NCBI GenBank assembly: GCA_963834405.1
Contig: CAWIBX010000006.1
Coordinates: forward strand, 366,765-430,764
Length of the DNA: 64,000 nucleotides
DNA from: Bog-473 sp963834405
GTDB taxonomy: Bacteria > Actinomycetota > Acidimicrobiia > Acidimicrobiales > RAAP-2
Direction of reading: 5' to 3'
Position 1 is the first letter of the stretch. Each line of letters begins with the position of its first letter. Shown in pieces: positions 1 to 8,525 of this stretch. A program made the translations under genes and the position numbers. Below the pieces are notes generated by a model. The model had not been told where the DNA came from. It searched no databases and saw only the letters and a list, made by a program, of their open reading frames with translations.

Positions 1-1
1 C

Positions 2-1357
2 GACGTCGCCGGCTACGAGGCGGCGAAGCGGGAGGTCAGCGAGGTGGTCGAGTTCCTGAAGCACCCCGAGAAATTCGCCGGAGCCGGCGCAACCGGGCCG
101 AGAGGCGTGCTCATGGTGGGCCCCCCGGGCACCGGCAAAACACTGCTGGCCCGGGCGGTCGCCGGCGAGGCCGAGGTGCCATTCTTCGCTCTCACGGGAT
201 CGAGCTTCGTCGAGTTGTTCGTTGGCGTCGGCGCTTCGCGGGCTCGCGCCCTCTTTGCCGATACGCGCAAGCGTGCCCCTTCGATTATCTTCATCGATGA
301 GGTCGACGCCATCGGCCAACGACGAGGCGGCTCGATTATGGCGAACGACGAACGGGAGCAGACCCTCAATCAGCTCCTGGCCGAGATGGACGGTTTCGAC
401 CCGATGTCGGGAGTCGTCGTGATCGCAGCCACCAATCGCCCCGAGATCCTCGACCCTGCACTGCTCCGGCCCGGACGATTCGACCGGCAGGTCGAGATCC
501 CGCTGCCGAACTTGTCGGAGCGAACGTCCATCCTGTCGACTCACGCCCGCAGCAGACACTTGGCCATCGACGTGGACCTTCGTATCGTCGCCCGGGGTAC
601 GCCGGGGTTCTCCGGAGCCGATCTGGCCAACCTCATCAATGAGGCGGCGATCGTCGCCGTGCGCCACAACCGCGACGTCATCAGCGCAGGCGACCTCGAC
701 GAGGCACGTGACCGAATACTGCTCGGCCCCCGCGAGGCGTCGAACGCACTGCTTCCCGGGGAGAAGCGAGCCGTCGCCATCCATGAGGCCGGCCACGCCC
801 TCGTTGCCCTGTGCTCGGTGCACGCCGATCCGGTGACCAAGGTGACAATCCTGCCGGCCGGTCAGTCCCTGGGGGTGACCCAACAGCTTCCCGCCGACGA
901 GCGCCACCTGTATTCGGAGAGCTATCTCTCCGACTCCCTGGCCGTCCGTCTCCGTGGACGTGCCGCGGAACTGCTGGTGCTCGGCGAAGCGTCGACCGGA
1001 GCTGCGAGTGATCTGGCCGGAGCGACGGAGCTGGCCACGCGGATGGTCCGGGACTGGGGGTTCTCGCCGCGACTGGGCCCGATCGGATTCGGATCCGGCG
1101 GGCCGGCATACCTGGGCCACGGAACGCTGGAGAGTCGCCCGTACGCCGAAGGCACCCAGCTTGTCATTGACGAGGAGATCAGCCGCATTCTCACCGAGGC
1201 CGGCGCGCGAGCCAACGATCTGCTGACCGAACGCCGGCACTCCCTGGACGCAGTGATCGAGCTCCTCCTCGAGAAGGAGACGATCGATGGGGAGGAGCTG
1301 ATGAACGTGGTCCGTCGTCCGGTTGCGAAGGCGGCGACCGCTGTGCCGGTGGATTGA
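2..1357 (+). CDS. ftsH: ATP-dependent zinc metalloprotease FtsH (5' end outside window)
   Basis: Membrane-anchored AAA+ protease that unfolds and degrades membrane and soluble proteins. The frame is open from base 2, so the N-terminal membrane segment and the start of the AAA domain lie upstream. Visible in order: Walker A GPPGTGKT at residues 40-47 of the visible part, Walker B IIFIDEVDA, the second region of homology with an arginine-rich RPGRFDRQ, then the M41 zinc protease domain with HEAGH. All are intact, so the enzyme should be active. The C-terminal tail after the protease domain is short. The next gene begins about 110 bases downstream. The family call is certain; whether this is the main FtsH or a second copy cannot be told from the fragment. 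Confidence 0.95.
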   Translation, partial: DVAGYEAAKREVSEVVEFLKHPEKFAGAGATGPRGVLMVGPPGTGKTLLARAVAGEAEVPFFALTGSSFVELFVGVGASRARALFADTRKRAPSIIFIDEVDAIGQRRGGSIMANDEREQTLNQLLAEMDGFDPMSGVVVIAATNRPEILDPALLRPGRFDRQVEIPLPNLSERTSILSTHARSRHLAIDVDLRIVARGTPGFSGADLANLINEAAIVAVRHNRDVISAGDLDEARDRILLGPREASNALLPGEKRAVAIHEAGHALVALCSVHADPVTKVTILPAGQSLGVTQQLPADERHLYSESYLSDSLAVRLRGRAAELLVLGEASTGAASDLAGATELATRMVRDWGFSPRLGPIGFGSGGPAYLGHGTLESRPYAEGTQLVIDEEISRILTEAGARANDLLTERRHSLDAVIELLLEKETIDGEELMNVVRRPVAKAATAVPVD

Positions 1358-1467
1358 ACCACGCATCACCGGATGTAATCCGAAGTGCTATCTACTTCGC
1401 CACTGCACATTCGGCCACCATCGGTGCGGAGGCCTTACGGAAGATCCCTAGAAAGGAACCAGACCCA

Positions 1468-2007
1468 ATGTCAATTTCTCTGCTTTCCCGCGGGCATGCT
1501 ATTCAGCCGACCCCACGCGCGGGCGTCGATCCGTCTTCAGCTGCGGTCACGCACGCCATCCTGCGTGCGACCGGAATCGTCATGCTGCTCGGAATCGCTG
1601 TGATCCATGTCGTGCAGCTCGTGCCAACCTTTCAGCAGACGCCGCTGCTGGGCGTCGCCTACATCATGCTGATCGTGGCCGCTGTGGCTGTCGGCGCACA
1701 CCTCATGAGAGGAGCAGCCTCCTCCGCGTACTTGTGGTTGCCAGTAGCCGGGCTTGGGCTCGCGGTCATCGGCGGGTACGCCTTCACTCGGATGTTCAGC
1801 ACACCCCTGGACAGCGTGGACGTCGGTAACTGGTCGTGCACGCTGGGGATGGCAGCCCTCTTCGTCGAGGGACTGCTGGTGGCAATCGCCGCCTACGCCA
1901 TCTCGCATGGCCGCCGACTCTCGCTGGCACCCGCTTCGGCCAGCGGTCCCCCACAGCGTGTATCAGGTGATGTCGCGGCGCATCGTGACTCCGCGGCGTG
2001 GAACTAG
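1468..2007 (+). CDS. Four-helix membrane protein of unknown function
   Basis: A 179-residue protein with four predicted membrane helices. They begin near ATGIVMLLGIAVIHVV, PLLGVAYIMLIVAAVAV, YLWLPVAGLGLAVIGG and CTLGMAALFVEGLLVAI. The frame is open further upstream, but the ATG at 1468 follows AGAAAGGAACC, a plausible ribosome binding site, and the upstream codons do not look coding. The stop (TAG at 2005) lies ten bases before the IS copy that follows, so the IS has probably removed or displaced whatever was downstream. No enzymatic motif is visible. I do not recognise the family with confidence. Confidence 0.6.
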   Translation: MSISLLSRGHAIQPTPRAGVDPSSAAVTHAILRATGIVMLLGIAVIHVVQLVPTFQQTPLLGVAYIMLIVAAVAVGAHLMRGAASSAYLWLPVAGLGLAVIGGYAFTRMFSTPLDSVDVGNWSCTLGMAALFVEGLLVAIAAYAISHGRRLSLAPASASGPPQRVSGDVAAHRDSAAWN

Positions 2008-2016
2008 CCATAGCTA

Positions 2017-3794
2017 CTTCGCCCTGAAAAAGTAGATGTGAAAATCGCTCGCGACCAGCGCGTTCTTGGAGGTTGGGTACTCGCGTTCGGACCGGAATGA
2101 AACAACGATGGCTCCACACACCCTTCCCGGAGTGAATGGAGCCATCGTGTTGCGCACCAAGGTAGACCCCCAGCCCACCCTGTGGGAGACAATCCTCCCG
2201 CCCGAGTTCTTGGCGCTGCCACCAGGACTCGCGCAGATCGACCGCCTGCTCGACGACCCGGTCTTCTTCGAGCCCTTCGTCGCCTTCTTCGACCCCGTGC
2301 TCGGCCGGCCATCCATCCCGATGGAGACCTACCTGCGCATGATGTTCTTGCGCTTCAGGTACCGGCTCGGCTTCGAGACGCTCTGTGCCGAGGTAGCCGA
2401 CTCGTTGACCTGGCGGCGTTTCTGCCGCGTCGGGATCACCGATGCCGTGCCGCACCCGTCCACGCTGATGAAGATCACCACCCGCTGTGGGGACGGCGCC
2501 GTCGACCAGCTCAACGAGGCCTTGGTGCACAAGGCGCGGGCGGCCCACGTGGTGCGACTCGACAAGGTGCGCGCCGACACCACGGTCGTCCCGGCCAACG
2601 TCGCCTACCCAACCGACTCGGGTCTGCTCACCAAAGGGGTGGCCAAGCTCACCAAGACCGTCGCCGCGCTCCAGAGCCTCGGTCTGGCCCGGCGCACCCG
2701 CTTTCGGGACCGCACCCGTTCGGTGCGCCAACGCGCTCATCAGATCGCGGCGTGGCTCAGACGGCGCAGCGGCGAGGCCAAAGACGAGGTGCTCACCCTC
2801 ACCGGCGAGTTGGCCACCATCGCCGAGGCGAGCATCAAAGACGCCCAGGTCATCGCCACCAACGCCCGCCGGGCGCTGGGTCGGGCCGGCAAGGGAGCCT
2901 CGGGCAAAGCCAGCGCGCTCGTCGCCGAGCTCGAACGCACCATCTCGGTGCTCGAGACGGTGGTGATCCAGACCCGCACCCGCCTCGGCGGCGAAGTCCC
3001 CGACGGATCGACGCGCATCGTGTCGCTCCACGACACCGACGCTCGTCCTATCGCCAAGGGACGCCTCGGGCGCCCCGTCGAGTTCGGCTACAAGGCCCAG
3101 GTCACCGACAACGCCGACGGCATCGTGCTCGACCATCGCGTCGAGGTCGGCAACCCAGCAGACGCTCCCATGCTCGGCGCCGCCATCGGCCGCATCAAAG
3201 AACTGCTGGGCAAGGTGCCCAGATCCGTGACCGCCGATCGCGGCTATGGCGAGGCCAAGGTAGAGGCCGAGCTCCACGCCCTCGGCGTGCACCACGTCGC
3301 CATCCCGCGCAAGGGACGCCCCGGTGCTCAGCGCCAAGCGGTCGAGTCGGCACGGCGCTTCCGCAAGCTCGTCAAGTGGCGCACCGGATCCGAAGGCCGC
3401 ATCTCACACCTCAAGCACTCCTGGGGCTGGGAGCGCACCATGCTCGACGGCATCGACGGGACGCGTTCATGGTGTGGCTGGGGTGTCCTCGCCCACAACG
3501 CCACCAAGATCGCCGTGCTGATCGACGAACGCGAACAGAGCAAGGACCTCGCGTCTTCTCGACGGCAACGAGCGAGAACCCTCACCGGACCACCAGGGCG
3601 CCCCCCGCCACCGACGCACCGAGCGCCCGCCTGATCTTGCCCCGACCCTCTCCCGTCGCGCGCTCCGAGCCAGAAACGGCCGGAAAACGGGATCAAAAGC
3701 GACCGGAGAGGTCGGAGCGAGGGCCTATGGGCGCACGCGGCGGTTACTCAAGACAGCTGAGCAACCGCACCCGATCTACTTTTTCAGGGCGAAG
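2017..3794 (+). mobile_element. Insertion sequence, copy 1 (1778 bp)
   Basis: The element is bounded by perfect inverted repeats beginning CTTCGCCCTGAAAAAGTAGA. The left end starts at 2017 and the right end finishes at 3794. Both sides carry the palindrome TAGCTA (2011-2016 and 3795-3800), read here as a 6-bp target duplication. A near-identical copy in the opposite orientation lies at 24322-26102. That copy is 3 bp longer, and the difference matches one extra GAC codon (Asp) in its transposase. The single large gene inside is a DDE transposase. Confidence 0.93.
2108..3634 (+). CDS. DDE transposase of IS copy 1
   Basis: A 508-residue transposase. An N-terminal helical domain (RPSIPMETYLRMMFLRFRY) precedes the first catalytic Asp in RADTTVVPANVAYPTDSGLL. 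The second Asp lies in VTADRGYGEA, and the last acidic residue is near GSEGRISHLKHSWGWERT. This arrangement belongs to the broad IS5/IS1182/ISNCY group of DDE enzymes; I cannot assign the subfamily safely. The frame extends to a TTG at 2066, but the ATG at 2108 is the more natural start. Compared with copy 2, one Asp is missing in the HDTDARPI stretch, outside the catalytic residues. The enzyme is probably still active. Confidence 0.9.
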   Translation: MAPHTLPGVNGAIVLRTKVDPQPTLWETILPPEFLALPPGLAQIDRLLDDPVFFEPFVAFFDPVLGRPSIPMETYLRMMFLRFRYRLGFETLCAEVADSLTWRRFCRVGITDAVPHPSTLMKITTRCGDGAVDQLNEALVHKARAAHVVRLDKVRADTTVVPANVAYPTDSGLLTKGVAKLTKTVAALQSLGLARRTRFRDRTRSVRQRAHQIAAWLRRRSGEAKDEVLTLTGELATIAEASIKDAQVIATNARRALGRAGKGASGKASALVAELERTISVLETVVIQTRTRLGGEVPDGSTRIVSLHDTDARPIAKGRLGRPVEFGYKAQVTDNADGIVLDHRVEVGNPADAPMLGAAIGRIKELLGKVPRSVTADRGYGEAKVEAELHALGVHHVAIPRKGRPGAQRQAVESARRFRKLVKWRTGSEGRISHLKHSWGWERTMLDGIDGTRSWCGWGVLAHNATKIAVLIDEREQSKDLASSRRQRARTLTGPPGRPPPPTHRAPA

Positions 3795-3903
3795 TAGCTA
3801 GAGCACCGGTCGCGCACGCGCTGCACCTGCCGGAGATGGTCCCGAGGCTGAGCTCGTCAGTCATTCGTGGCGTGTGACCTGTACGAATCTCCGGGCAGCA
3901 GGA

Positions 3904-3927
3904 GGGCCGGTCTCGTGGGACCGGCCC
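3904..3927. terminator. Strong hairpin between IS copy 1 and carbonic anhydrase
   Basis: A 9-bp perfect stem GGGCCGGTC / GACCGGCCC with a 6-base loop lies just past the stop of the minus-strand carbonic anhydrase gene. No clear T-run follows on the minus strand (TCCTGCTGCC), so the terminator role is inferred from position and stem strength. Confidence 0.45.
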
Positions 3928-3953
3928 TTCCCCCCAAGGCGGGGACGCTCTCG

Positions 3954-4480
3954 CTAACCGCTGACGGTCTCCTCGTCCGGGAACACTTCGCTGAGCCGCC
4001 CGGTGCTGACGTCATAGACGAACCCCCTGACTGGAACGTCTTGGGAGATCCATGGATGTGACCTGGCCTTCTGAATCTGTTCCTTGGTGTTCTCCTCGGC
4101 GTCGGTGAAGCTGTAGAACCTGGCCGGCGCAATCGGCGCCCGCCCTGTCTCCTTGCGGAGCCGCTCCTCCATCTCGCTGTCAATGAACCTGAGCATCCCG
4201 CAGTCGGTGTGATTGATGATCATTATCTCTCGGCTCCCCAGCAGCCTGGTCGAGAGAACAAGCGACCGGACCGCGTCATCATCGATTACGGTGCCGAAGT
4301 TCCGGATCATGTCGACATCGGCCTCGGCGAGACCCAGCATCTGCTCGATGTTGCTCAGCCGAGGATCCGCGCAGGTGACGATCGCGATCTTGGGCGCGGC
4401 GGCTTCGCGCGGGTGGGGTCGTAGTCGTTGGCGATTTTCGCATTGGCGCTCAGCGCCTCGTCGATGATACTCATCATCAT
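3954..4480 (-). pseudogene. Beta-class carbonic anhydrase, frameshifted near 4395-4402
   Basis: Interconverts CO2 and bicarbonate in the cytoplasm using zinc. The C-terminal frame carries the beta-class zinc ligands: TCADPRL (Cys and Asp/Arg dyad) and HTDCGML (His-x2-Cys). The expected N-terminus, MMMSIIDEALSANAKIANDY, lies in another frame behind a good ribosome binding site (GGGAGAAGAA) with start at 4480. The two frames join only if one base is added in the run CCGCCGCGCCC near 4395-4402. The protein would then be about 175 residues, normal for the small actinobacterial type. This is either a real pseudogene or a one-base assembly error; all catalytic residues survive in the downstream frame. 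Confidence 0.8.
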
Positions 4481-4637
4481 TTCTTCTCCCTGGGTGCACT
4501 GGTTGTCCCGATATGCCGATCAGCGCCATGGCGCGCATGTCTGACGGTTGACGACGCTGCTTTGACCATGACGGGTAGGGCGTAGACAGTGCAGAGACGC
4601 GCTGCGTCCGCACAATCGTTAACCTTTGTATTAACCA

Positions 4638-5834
4638 CTATCGGAGCGTCCGGAACGCGGTCCGTATCTCTTCTGAGAAGAGTTGTGGCTGTTCCCACGC
4701 CGCGAAATGGCCGCCTCGGTCGAGCTCGTTGAAGTAGATGAGATTGTCTGGATAGGCGCGCTCGGCCCAGCTACGCGGAGCCTGGTAGAGCTCGTCGGGA
4801 AAAACGCTGATGGCGAACGGGATGGTGATGTTCTTGGCGTCAAAGAAGTCCGCTTTGTTCTCCCAGTACAGACGAGCCGAGGACACTCCGGTATTGGTCA
4901 GCCAGTAGAGCGTGATGTTGTCGAGGAGGTCGTCTGTCGTGAGGTCGCTCTGATAGGTACCCTCAAGGACCTGCTTGACGAGCCCGGGCTGGCCCGTGCC
5001 GTCGCCGTGGTCAAACATGAACGCCGCGAGGTCGACGGGAGAGTCGGCCAGCCCGTACAGCGTTTGTGGCCGTGTAGTCATTATCTGCGCGTAGGCCACG
5101 TGCTTGGCGTAGAAGTTGCTCAACTGTTCGTATGCGCGCAGTTCATCGCCTGAGAGATCCGATGGCGGCGGATCGCCTTGCTCGAAGCCCCTGACGAGAT
5201 CGTGCGGAGCGGTGCCCGGCATGTTGGAATGAATACCGAGCAGTTCCGGAGGGGCCTGTGCACCCATCGACTGTGTGACGGCCGCACCCCAATCGCCGCC
5301 CTGCGCGACAAACCGCGTATAGCCGAGTCGCTTCATCAGCAGCACCCAGGCGCGTGCAGTGCGGACGGGATCCCAGCCGGTGGCGGTGGGCTTGGCCGAG
5401 AACCCGTAGCCGGGCAGCGACGGGATCACAAGATGGAAGGCATCCGATGCGTCCCCGCCATGCGCCGTGGGATCCGTAAGCGGCGCGATGACCTTCAGCT
5501 GCTCGACGATCGAGCCAGGCCATCCGTGTGTGATGACTAGCGGGAGCGCGTCCTTGTGGGAGGAGCGCACATGGATGAAATGAATGTCAAGTCCGTCGAT
5601 CTCGGTGACGAACTGTGGCAGCGAATTCAGCTTGGCTTCTGCCGTGCGCCAGTCGTGTTTCTCGCCCCAGTAGAGAGCCAACTCCTGCATTGTCGTGAGC
5701 GGCACGCCCTGCGAGTCATCGGTCACCGTCTCGCGCTCTGGCCACCTGGTCGCGCCTATGCGCCTGCGCATGTCGTCGAGCGCTTGCTCTGGAAAATCGA
5801 TGCGGAACGGGCGAACGGTTGTATCTGTTGCCAT
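4638..5834 (-). CDS. Epoxide hydrolase family alpha/beta hydrolase
   Basis: Predicted to open epoxides to diols through an Asp-ester intermediate. The N-terminal EHN domain (about residues 5-110, from RPFRIDFPEQALDDMRRRI) is the long form shared with microsomal and juvenile-hormone epoxide hydrolases. The alpha/beta core follows, with the oxyanion motif HGWPGS, the nucleophile elbow GGDWG with catalytic Asp, and the C-terminal His in DRGGHFAAWEQP. I placed the start at the ATG at 5834 because family members begin just before the EHN motif; the reading frame extends 14 codons further. At about 398 residues it is full length. It is probably monocistronic; the IS5-type element lies upstream. Confidence 0.88.
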   Translation of the reverse strand: MATDTTVRPFRIDFPEQALDDMRRRIGATRWPERETVTDDSQGVPLTTMQELALYWGEKHDWRTAEAKLNSLPQFVTEIDGLDIHFIHVRSSHKDALPLVITHGWPGSIVEQLKVIAPLTDPTAHGGDASDAFHLVIPSLPGYGFSAKPTATGWDPVRTARAWVLLMKRLGYTRFVAQGGDWGAAVTQSMGAQAPPELLGIHSNMPGTAPHDLVRGFEQGDPPPSDLSGDELRAYEQLSNFYAKHVAYAQIMTTRPQTLYGLADSPVDLAAFMFDHGDGTGQPGLVKQVLEGTYQSDLTTDDLLDNITLYWLTNTGVSSARLYWENKADFFDAKNITIPFAISVFPDELYQAPRSWAERAYPDNLIYFNELDRGGHFAAWEQPQLFSEEIRTAFRTLR

Positions 5835-6009
5835 GGGAATCCCTTCTCTGACGAGCCTCGGCGCAATCTCTGCCACCGATTACTCGATCAATGCCTGACG
5901 CTCGCCACGATTGATGCTGGCAAAATACGAACAGAGGCGCGACGGCACAAGCACTTAGAGCGCGCGCCAATAGGCGGGTCGCTTGAGCCGGATCCTGGCG
6001 CTTTGGGCG

Positions 6010-6543
6010 TCAGCGAGCTGCTACCAGCAGGCCCGATGGTGTGCGCTGGTCTCCGGCCAAGACGGCGAGCGACTCGGCCACTGAAGACCTGAAGAAGGCA
6101 GAACCTTCGGTGTCGAGTTCGATCACGGCCAGGGCGGCGAGTCTCTTCGAGATCTTCCCGGCATCTCGGAGGATGACGACTGCCCGGGCAAGAAGCAGGC
6201 GAGCGACGGTCGTGTCGACTTTCGAGACGACGTCGGACAGCGCCACGTCGAACGCCTCTTCGTCCTCGTCATGGAGCGCGGTGACGGCACGATCGATTTC
6301 GGGCGTCCAGATCTTCGGAAGAGGTACCTGAAGGGAGAGGTCGAGCTCGGGAAGGTCGACGAGTTCGCCGAAGAGATCATCAAACTCGTCCCTAGTGGTT
6401 CCGGCCAACTCACAGATCGAATCTCGGTAGACCTCGGGCGGCATGATCCGGACACCGAGGGGCTGCACCGGACCGTGACAGCAGCGCTTGGCCTTGTTGC
6501 CGCTCCCACACGGGCAGGGGGCGTTGCGTCTCACCTTGGCCAT
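6010..6543 (-). CDS. SEC-C motif protein, likely IS passenger
   Basis: A 177-residue protein starting with a SEC-C zinc motif, NAPCPCGSGNKAKRCCHG (Cys10, Cys12, Cys21, Cys22), named for the SecA C-terminus. The remaining 150 residues are acidic and helical, with no family I recognise. The start at 6543 is fixed by AAGGAGGTG just upstream; codons before it in the same frame are not needed. It is transcribed away from the IS5 transposase and lies between that gene and the left inverted repeat, so it looks like a passenger gene. SEC-C motifs occur in SecA and in many small uncharacterised proteins. No function is inferred here. Confidence 0.75.
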   Translation of the reverse strand: MAKVRRNAPCPCGSGNKAKRCCHGPVQPLGVRIMPPEVYRDSICELAGTTRDEFDDLFGELVDLPELDLSLQVPLPKIWTPEIDRAVTALHDEDEEAFDVALSDVVSKVDTTVARLLLARAVVILRDAGKISKRLAALAVIELDTEGSAFFRSSVAESLAVLAGDQRTPSGLLVAAR

Positions 6544-6689
6544 GGGCACCTCCTTTGGCGCCATCATCTCCGCCGCCTTGCGCAGGGAGGTGGATCGCCT
6601 TTGGCCAGGGAGAAAGGTCCACCGGTCGCCGTGCTGGGCCGGACATGATCCGGCTGTTAGCCCCAGCACAACGACCCAGTGAGGAACCC

Positions 6690-7534
6690 ATGCTTGCACT
6701 CGATCCCAACGTCGTCGACGCCGTCTGGGCGTCCTTCGTCACCTACCTACCCCAACAGGGCGTTTGCACCCACCCGCTCGGCTGTCACCGACCCCGGATC
6801 TCTGAGCGGGACTGCTTCGAGGCCATCTTGTTCCGCCTCGTCACCGGGTGCAGCTGGGACGTGGCCGGGCGCCTCGGCAAGGGCAGTGAGACGACGCTGC
6901 GGCGTCGGCGCGACGAGTGGGTGGCGGCGGGCGCGTTCGCGCACCTGGTCGAAGAGGCCATCTGTGCCTTCGACAAGATGATCGGCCTGGACTTCTCCGA
7001 CGTATCGATCGACGGCTCGTTGCACAAGGCCCCGCGGGAGGCGAAGGGACCGGACCGAACCCGACCGATCGGGGCAAGACCGGGTGGAAGTGGTCACTGG
7101 CCACCGACACCAACGGCGTGCCCATCGGCTGGGTCATCGACGGCGCCAACCGCAACGACTCGATTCTGCTCGCGCCCACGCTCGACGACATCGCCCGGCG
7201 GGGCCTGCTCGGCGACGTCGAGACCATCTGGCTCGACCGTGGCTATGACTCCGAGATCAACCGCACCCGCCTGGTCGAGCGGGGGATCAACGACGCCGTC
7301 ATCGCCAAGAAGCGCAAAAGGGGATCTGCCGAGGGCCCGAAAAACCAACCCATGGGCTTGCGCTGGCCGGTCGAGCGGACCAACTCGTGGCTCTCCAACT
7401 TCGGTCAACTCCGGCGCAACACCGACCGGTTCAGTGCTCACCGCTTGGCCCAATTCGCCCTCGCCGTTGCCCTGATCATCACCGTCAAGCTGGTGAAGTG
7501 GGCCAAGAGATGGGACTCCATGGCCGTGGCCTAA
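6690..7534 (+). CDS. IS5 family transposase, two frames (-1 shift near 7030-7060)
   Basis: The first frame starts at the ATG at 6690 behind GAGGAACCC. It gives the N-terminal domain and the first catalytic Asp in DVSIDGSLHKAP. The second frame (-1) continues with GGEGTGPNPTDRGKTGWKW, the second Asp in TIWLDRGYDS, and the Glu in RWPVERTNSWLSNFGQLRR, ending at the TAA at 7532-7534. Together they give about 280 residues, normal for the group. Programmed -1 frameshifting is common in IS427-type elements, but the usual A-rich slippery heptamer is not obvious here, where the joint is GC-rich. A single-base mutation or assembly error is equally possible. Confidence 0.85.
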
Positions 7535-7549
7535 TGGCGCGCGCTCTAA

Positions 7550-7839
7550 ACCAACCGGCATCCAAACCGAGACGAAACGAGAATCCGTCTCGCCTGAAGC
7601 AATCTCGGGCCGCCCAATACCGACGTCATGTCGAAAGGTGGCACGACACCGGAACTCTTCGACAACCTCCGTTTCCTCGGCGGCGTCATCAGAAGCGGCG
7701 TCGTCAATGGTGCCCGACTCGTGCGGGAACACCTCCGACTTAAAGGTACGGCCTACGTTTCGGGCAGTCAATGGGTTTGAGCAACATCGCGAATGAACGT
7801 CGGCCGGGACCTACTTCGGCCGCAACAAGAAAACAGACC
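7550..7839. other. Intergenic, no clear gene
   Basis: The region lies between the IS5-type element and a cupin remnant. It holds a short stem (GAGACG / CGTCTC) near 7568-7590 and a 50-codon plus-strand frame at 7628-7780 without a ribosome binding site. I regard neither as supported. Confidence 0.4.
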
Positions 7840-8010
7840 TCAGTGGTTTCGCGGGTCCTCGGCGGGGTCCACGTATTCCAGACTGATTGGACCACTCGCG
7901 GTCACCTGGGTCACGTACTCACCGCTCTTCGCCCGGTGGAAGTGTGCTGTGCCGCCGGGCAAGATTGCCTTTTCTCCATCCGGTTTCCACTGAGTAGAGG
8001 GACAAAAGGA
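7840..8010 (-). pseudogene. C-terminal remnant of a small cupin gene
   Basis: About 55 codons on the minus strand read ILPGGTAHFHRAKSGEY, then YVTQVTASGPISLEYVD, and end with a TGA at 7840-7842. This matches the C-terminal half of the intact cupin at 34985-35404 (VLPGGTPHFHWAKSGTY, then LGLEYIDPMDDPR). Nothing cupin-like precedes it before the next gene at 8046, so the N-terminal barrel strands are missing. It is too short to fold alone, which points to a decayed duplicate or a recombination remnant. Confidence 0.65.
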
Positions 8011-8045
8011 TGGACAACTTTCCCTGAGCGTCCCTAGGTCTACGG

Positions 8046-8525
8046 CTATGAGCCCTTAGGTTCCTCGTCAGCATCGAGGACGCGCTGCACCAGGTCGATC
8101 AGTTGCTTCAGCTCATTCTCCGAGAGCGCAGACATCGCCCCGGGTGGACGGTACAAAATGGCTTCAGCGGCAGCGATGGCGTCGAGCCCGTTTGGTGAGA
8201 GCGAGACGAGCTTGCGACGGCCGTCGTCCGGATGGGGACCACGTCGTACAAGTCCGTGCTCTTCGAGCTTGTCAACGATGACCGAGATGTATGGGCCAGT
8301 CGTCCGGTTGAGTTCGGCGAGCTGACGGTGCGTCAATGGCCCGGCTCGTAGCTGGAACAGGATCTTGCCCCGCCCGGCTCCAAGGCTGAAGCCAAGCGCT
8401 TCCGTGAGGTCGCCATGACGACTGTGCTCATCGACGAACTGCCGCATGAGCGTCCAGGCGTGCTGCGCCGAATCCGCTGGGACCTTCCCACCCCGCGCGA
8501 CGCCGCTCGACCTGGCACCTACCAC
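8046..8525 (-). CDS. MarR family transcriptional regulator
   Basis: A 159-residue winged-helix regulator. The MarR core runs from about residue 55 (GPLTHRQLAELNRTTGPYIS, recognition helix) through the wing RRGPHPDDGRRKLVSLSPNG. Its start overlaps the stop of the upstream SDR gene (8519), so the two are translationally coupled and co-transcribed. Two inverted repeats sit at the promoter end of this pair (9239-9274). Autoregulation of the SDR-MarR operon in response to an SDR-related ligand is therefore likely, as in many MarR systems. The ligand is unknown. Confidence 0.85.
   Translation of the reverse strand: MVGARSSGVARGGKVPADSAQHAWTLMRQFVDEHSRHGDLTEALGFSLGAGRGKILFQLRAGPLTHRQLAELNRTTGPYISVIVDKLEEHGLVRRGPHPDDGRRKLVSLSPNGLDAIAAAEAILYRPPGAMSALSENELKQLIDLVQRVLDADEEPKGS

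Larger units (their letters stand above)
5955..7549. mobile_element. IS5-type insertion sequence carrying a SEC-C gene
   Basis: Inverted repeats TTAGAGCGCGCGCCA (5955-5969) and its exact complement (7535-7549) bound the element. After one mismatch both ends continue with TAGGC. The right repeat begins at the base after the transposase stop codon. The outermost bases fit a short TA-type target duplication, as in the IS427 branch of IS5. No alternative left end is visible between the SEC-C gene and the transposase. The unit is therefore about 1.6 kb and holds two divergent genes, the transposase and a SEC-C protein. Confidence 0.7.
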
